A DNA stretch of 64,000 nt from Trogon surrucura (Eukaryota; Chordata; Aves; Trogoniformes; Trogonidae): contig CM036623.1 of NCBI GenBank assembly GCA_020746105.1, positions 4,768,001 to 4,832,000 on the forward strand, written 5' to 3'. Positions 62,308 to 64,000 of this stretch are shown in pieces. The notes beneath the pieces were generated by a model. The model did not search any database, was not told the DNA's origin, and was given only the letters and a program-made list of their open reading frames with translations. The position numbers and the translations under genes were made by a program. Position 1 is the first letter of the stretch. Each line of letters begins with the position of its first letter.

Positions 62308-62877
62308 TGTGGTGGTTTGGCCCTGGCTGGAGGCCAGGAGCTCACCAAAGCCGCTCTATCACTCCACTTTTCAGATGGACAGGGGAGAGGTGAGATGTAA
62401 CAAGAAGCCCGTGGGTAAAGATAAAAAGCAGTTTAATATAGCAATTACCGTGCGGAAGCAAAGCAAAACAACAAAGATTATTCTCTACTTCCCATCGGCG
62501 GGCGATGTCCGGCCGCCTTCCCAGGAAGCAGGGCTCCAACACGCGTAACGGTTTCTCAGGAGGACAAACAGCGAATGCCCCCCCCACTTCCCTCTGCCTT
62601 CTCTCTTTATATCTGAGCTGACGTCATATGGTATGGAATACCCCTTTGGTCAATTTGGGTCAGCTGGCCCAGCTGTATCTCCTCCCAAGATGTTGATCAC
62701 ACCCACCCTACTACTGGGAGAACATCAAACCACAGCCTTGGTGCTGTGTGGGCACTGCTTAGCAGTAGCCAAAACACTGGGGTGCTATCAACACCCTTCT
62801 AGCTACCACTCCAAGAAACACAGCACGGAGAGAGCTGCTGTGGGAAGATTAACTCCACCTCAGTCTGACCCAATACA
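62308..62877 (-). mobile_element. Complete solo LTR inserted in CR1
   Basis: On the minus strand this 570-bp LTR starts TGTATTGGGTCAGACTGAGG at 62877 and ends GGCCAAACCACCACA at 62308. Its 5-bp target duplication is GATGG. U3 carries a perfect CRE palindrome TGACGTCA (62619-62626), a TATAAA at 62606-62611 (minus) and an ATTAAA poly(A) signal at 62432-62437 (minus). The U3 segment around the CRE (GGGGTATTCCATACCATATGACGTCA on the minus strand) is also seen, more diverged, at about 5015-5037 in the LTR at 4689-5510, so the two families are related through U3. No internal genes remain. It is younger than the CR1 it splits. Confidence 0.93.
62606..62626 (-). promoter_or_regulatory. LTR promoter: CRE plus TATA box
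   Basis: On the minus strand, TGACGTCA (62619-62626) lies 7 bp upstream of TATAAA (62606-62611). TGACGTCA is the consensus binding site of CREB/ATF-family factors. The close CRE-TATA spacing is a typical retroviral core promoter layout. Activity is inferred from sequence only. Confidence 0.65.
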
Positions 62878-63475
62878 GATGGCATCAAAAGATGTGTGAT
62901 CAGCAAGTTGAGGGAGATGATTCTGCCCCTCTACTCTGCCCTTGTGAGAGTTCATCTGGAACACTGCATCCAGGTCTGAAGCCCCCAACACAAGAAAGAT
63001 ATGGAGCTGTTGAAGCAAGTCCAGAGGAGGGTGATCGAGACAGTCAGAGGGCTGAAGAACCTCTGCTACAAGGACAGGCTGAGAAAGACAGGCTTGTTCA
63101 GCCTGGAGAAGAGAAGGCTCTGGGGACACCTTACAGTAGCCTTCCAGTGCCTGAAGGGGGCCTACAGGAAAGCTGGGGAGGGACTTTTCACAAGGGCCTG
63201 TAGTGATAGGACAAGGGGTAATGGTGGAAGCCGGCAGAGCATAGGTTTAGACTAGATATAAGGAAGAATTTCTTTACCCTGAGGGTGGTGAGGCACTGGA
63301 ACAGGTTGCCCAGGGAGGTTGTGGATGCTCCATCCCTGTGAGTGTTCAAGGTCAGGTTGGATGGAGCCTTGAGCAACCTGGTCTACTGGGAGGTGTCCCT
63401 GCCATGGCAGGGAGGTTGGAACTAGATGATCTTTGAGGTCCCTTCCAACTCAAAGCATTCTATGATATGATTCTC
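62878..63475 (+). mobile_element. CR1 LINE, right part with 3' UTR and tail
   Basis: Continuation of the CR1 broken at 62307. It carries GATCAGCAAGTTGAGGGAG, TCTACTCTGCCCTTGTGAGAG and GGAGAAGAGAAGGCTCTGGGG, then the C-terminal coding region, then the 3' UTR (GGAACTAGATGATCTTTGAGG...CCCTTCCAACTC). The tail ATTCTATGATATGATTCT is a worn (ATTCTATG)n. The right border at about 63473-63478 is approximate. Confidence 0.92.
63001..63255 (+). pseudogene. CR1 ORF2 C-terminal remnant
   Basis: An 84-residue stretch with [13 protein letters not shown] near residues 31-43 and SDRTRGNGG near 67-76. These are the usual CR1 C-terminal patterns ([21 protein letters not shown]). The frame is lost after that point, and the remaining C-terminus is readable only with a shift. 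Confidence 0.85.
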
Positions 63476-63488
63476 TATACAGAGATAC

Positions 63489-64000
63489 TGTTTTGGTTTG
63501 GCCTGGCCGGATTTTGGCGGCGGGGGGGAGCTGCAGGGTGGCTTCTGTAAGAAGCTGCTAGAAGCTCCCCAAGTTTGATAGAGCCAATGCCAGCCGGCTA
63601 CAAAGAGGGACCCGCCGCTGGCCAAGGCTGAGCCTATCAGTAAGGTGATAGCAGAGGAACGCCTCTGTGAAAAACATATTTAAGAACGGGAAAAAGAACT
63701 GCGCCATAACAGCTGGCACAGAGATGGAGGAGTGAGAGTCTGTGCAGACACCAAGGTCAGTGAAGAAGGAGGGGGGGGGGGGGAGGATGAGCTCCAGGCG
63801 CCAAAGCAGAGAGAGTCCCCCGGGTCTGTGGTGAAGACCATGGTGAAGCGGGTTGTCCCCCTGCAGCCCATGGACGAGGTGCAGAAGCCCACCGTGAGGA
63901 TCACCGCATAGATGTCCACCGAGGACTCCACGCCATGTGGGTGGATGCCTGAAAGGGGACTGTAGCCCGTGGGAAGCCCGCATCAGAGCAAGTCGCTGCC
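63489..64000 (+). mobile_element. LTR of a different ERV family, 5' portion (cut by window edge)
   Basis: It starts TGTTTTGGTTTGGCCTGGCC at 63489 right after the CR1 tail zone. It runs through AAGAAGCTGCTAGAAGC and GCCAATGCCAGCCGGC, a TATTTAA box at 63677-63683, and a G13 run at 63771-63783, into a GC-rich part with repeated ATGG...AAG..CC blocks (about 63820-63960). It resembles a second type of bird ERV LTR, clearly unlike the ERVL-type copies elsewhere in the window. The 3' end, any internal genes and the second target duplication are outside the window. The ORFs inside are read-through of GC-rich LTR. Confidence 0.8.
63677..63683 (+). promoter_or_regulatory. Probable LTR TATA-like box
   Basis: TATTTAA lies 188 bp into the LTR, where a U3/R border would be expected. 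It is the only TATA-like sequence in this LTR portion. Confidence 0.5.

Noticed and set aside
63558..63983. 141-codon minus-strand ORF in GC-rich DNA
   Set aside because: It is antisense to the LTR that starts at 63489. GC-rich LTR sequence has few stops.

Overview
This window looks like a bird genome, most likely a songbird or close relative. It is AT-rich, gene-poor DNA: either intergenic or the interior of a large intron. The main evidence is the repeats. There are several CR1 LINE copies, two of which end in the bird-type (ATTCTATG)n 3' tail. There are also several LTRs of endogenous-retrovirus type with bird-like U3 sequences: starts such as TGTCCTGG, a TATA box and an ATTAAA poly(A) signal. 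I found no operon-like gene packing, no tRNA or rRNA, no CRISPR array and no host protein-coding exon that I can support. Almost all open reading frames are chance ORFs, or pieces of CR1 reverse transcriptase.

Layout. An LTR is cut by the left window edge (1-603, +). A 45-bp inverted repeat encloses a 368-bp unit (3049-3416). A complete solo LTR with a 5-bp target duplication follows (4689-5510, +). About 11 kb of quiet AT-rich DNA comes next, then a 5'-truncated CR1 (about 16390-17232, +). The CR1 tail runs into an unbroken 208-nt pyrimidine tract with twelve perfect copies of a mirror-symmetric 10-mer (17233-17440). Between 17.4 and 40 kb there are a degraded CR1 remnant, a 16-bp hairpin pair (20832-20922), a CR1/LTR pair (24770-25140), an ancient CR1 fragment (about 25870-26045) and a degenerate 56-bp tandem repeat (38415-38573). 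A minus-strand LTR lies at 40361-40953. A young minus-strand CR1 with near-intact reverse transcriptase motifs lies at 43633-44855. From 45 to 61.5 kb there is mostly unannotated AT-rich DNA, with an ancient CR1 scrap, a hairpin and two alternating purine-pyrimidine runs.

The last 2.4 kb (61586-64000) is a nested transposon stack. A minus-strand LTR is interrupted by a plus-strand CR1. That CR1 is itself split by a complete solo LTR with a GATGG target duplication. A different LTR family then starts immediately after the CR1 and runs off the window. The order of insertion can be read from the junctions.

No genes work together here in a pathway sense. The shared story is repeated invasion by CR1 elements and LTR retroviruses, each copy bringing a TATA box, poly(A) signal or CRE-like promoter sequence. 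The features most worth a second look are the triplex-prone mirror repeat, the long inverted repeat at 3 kb, the paired hairpins at 20.8 kb, and the nested stack at the right end.
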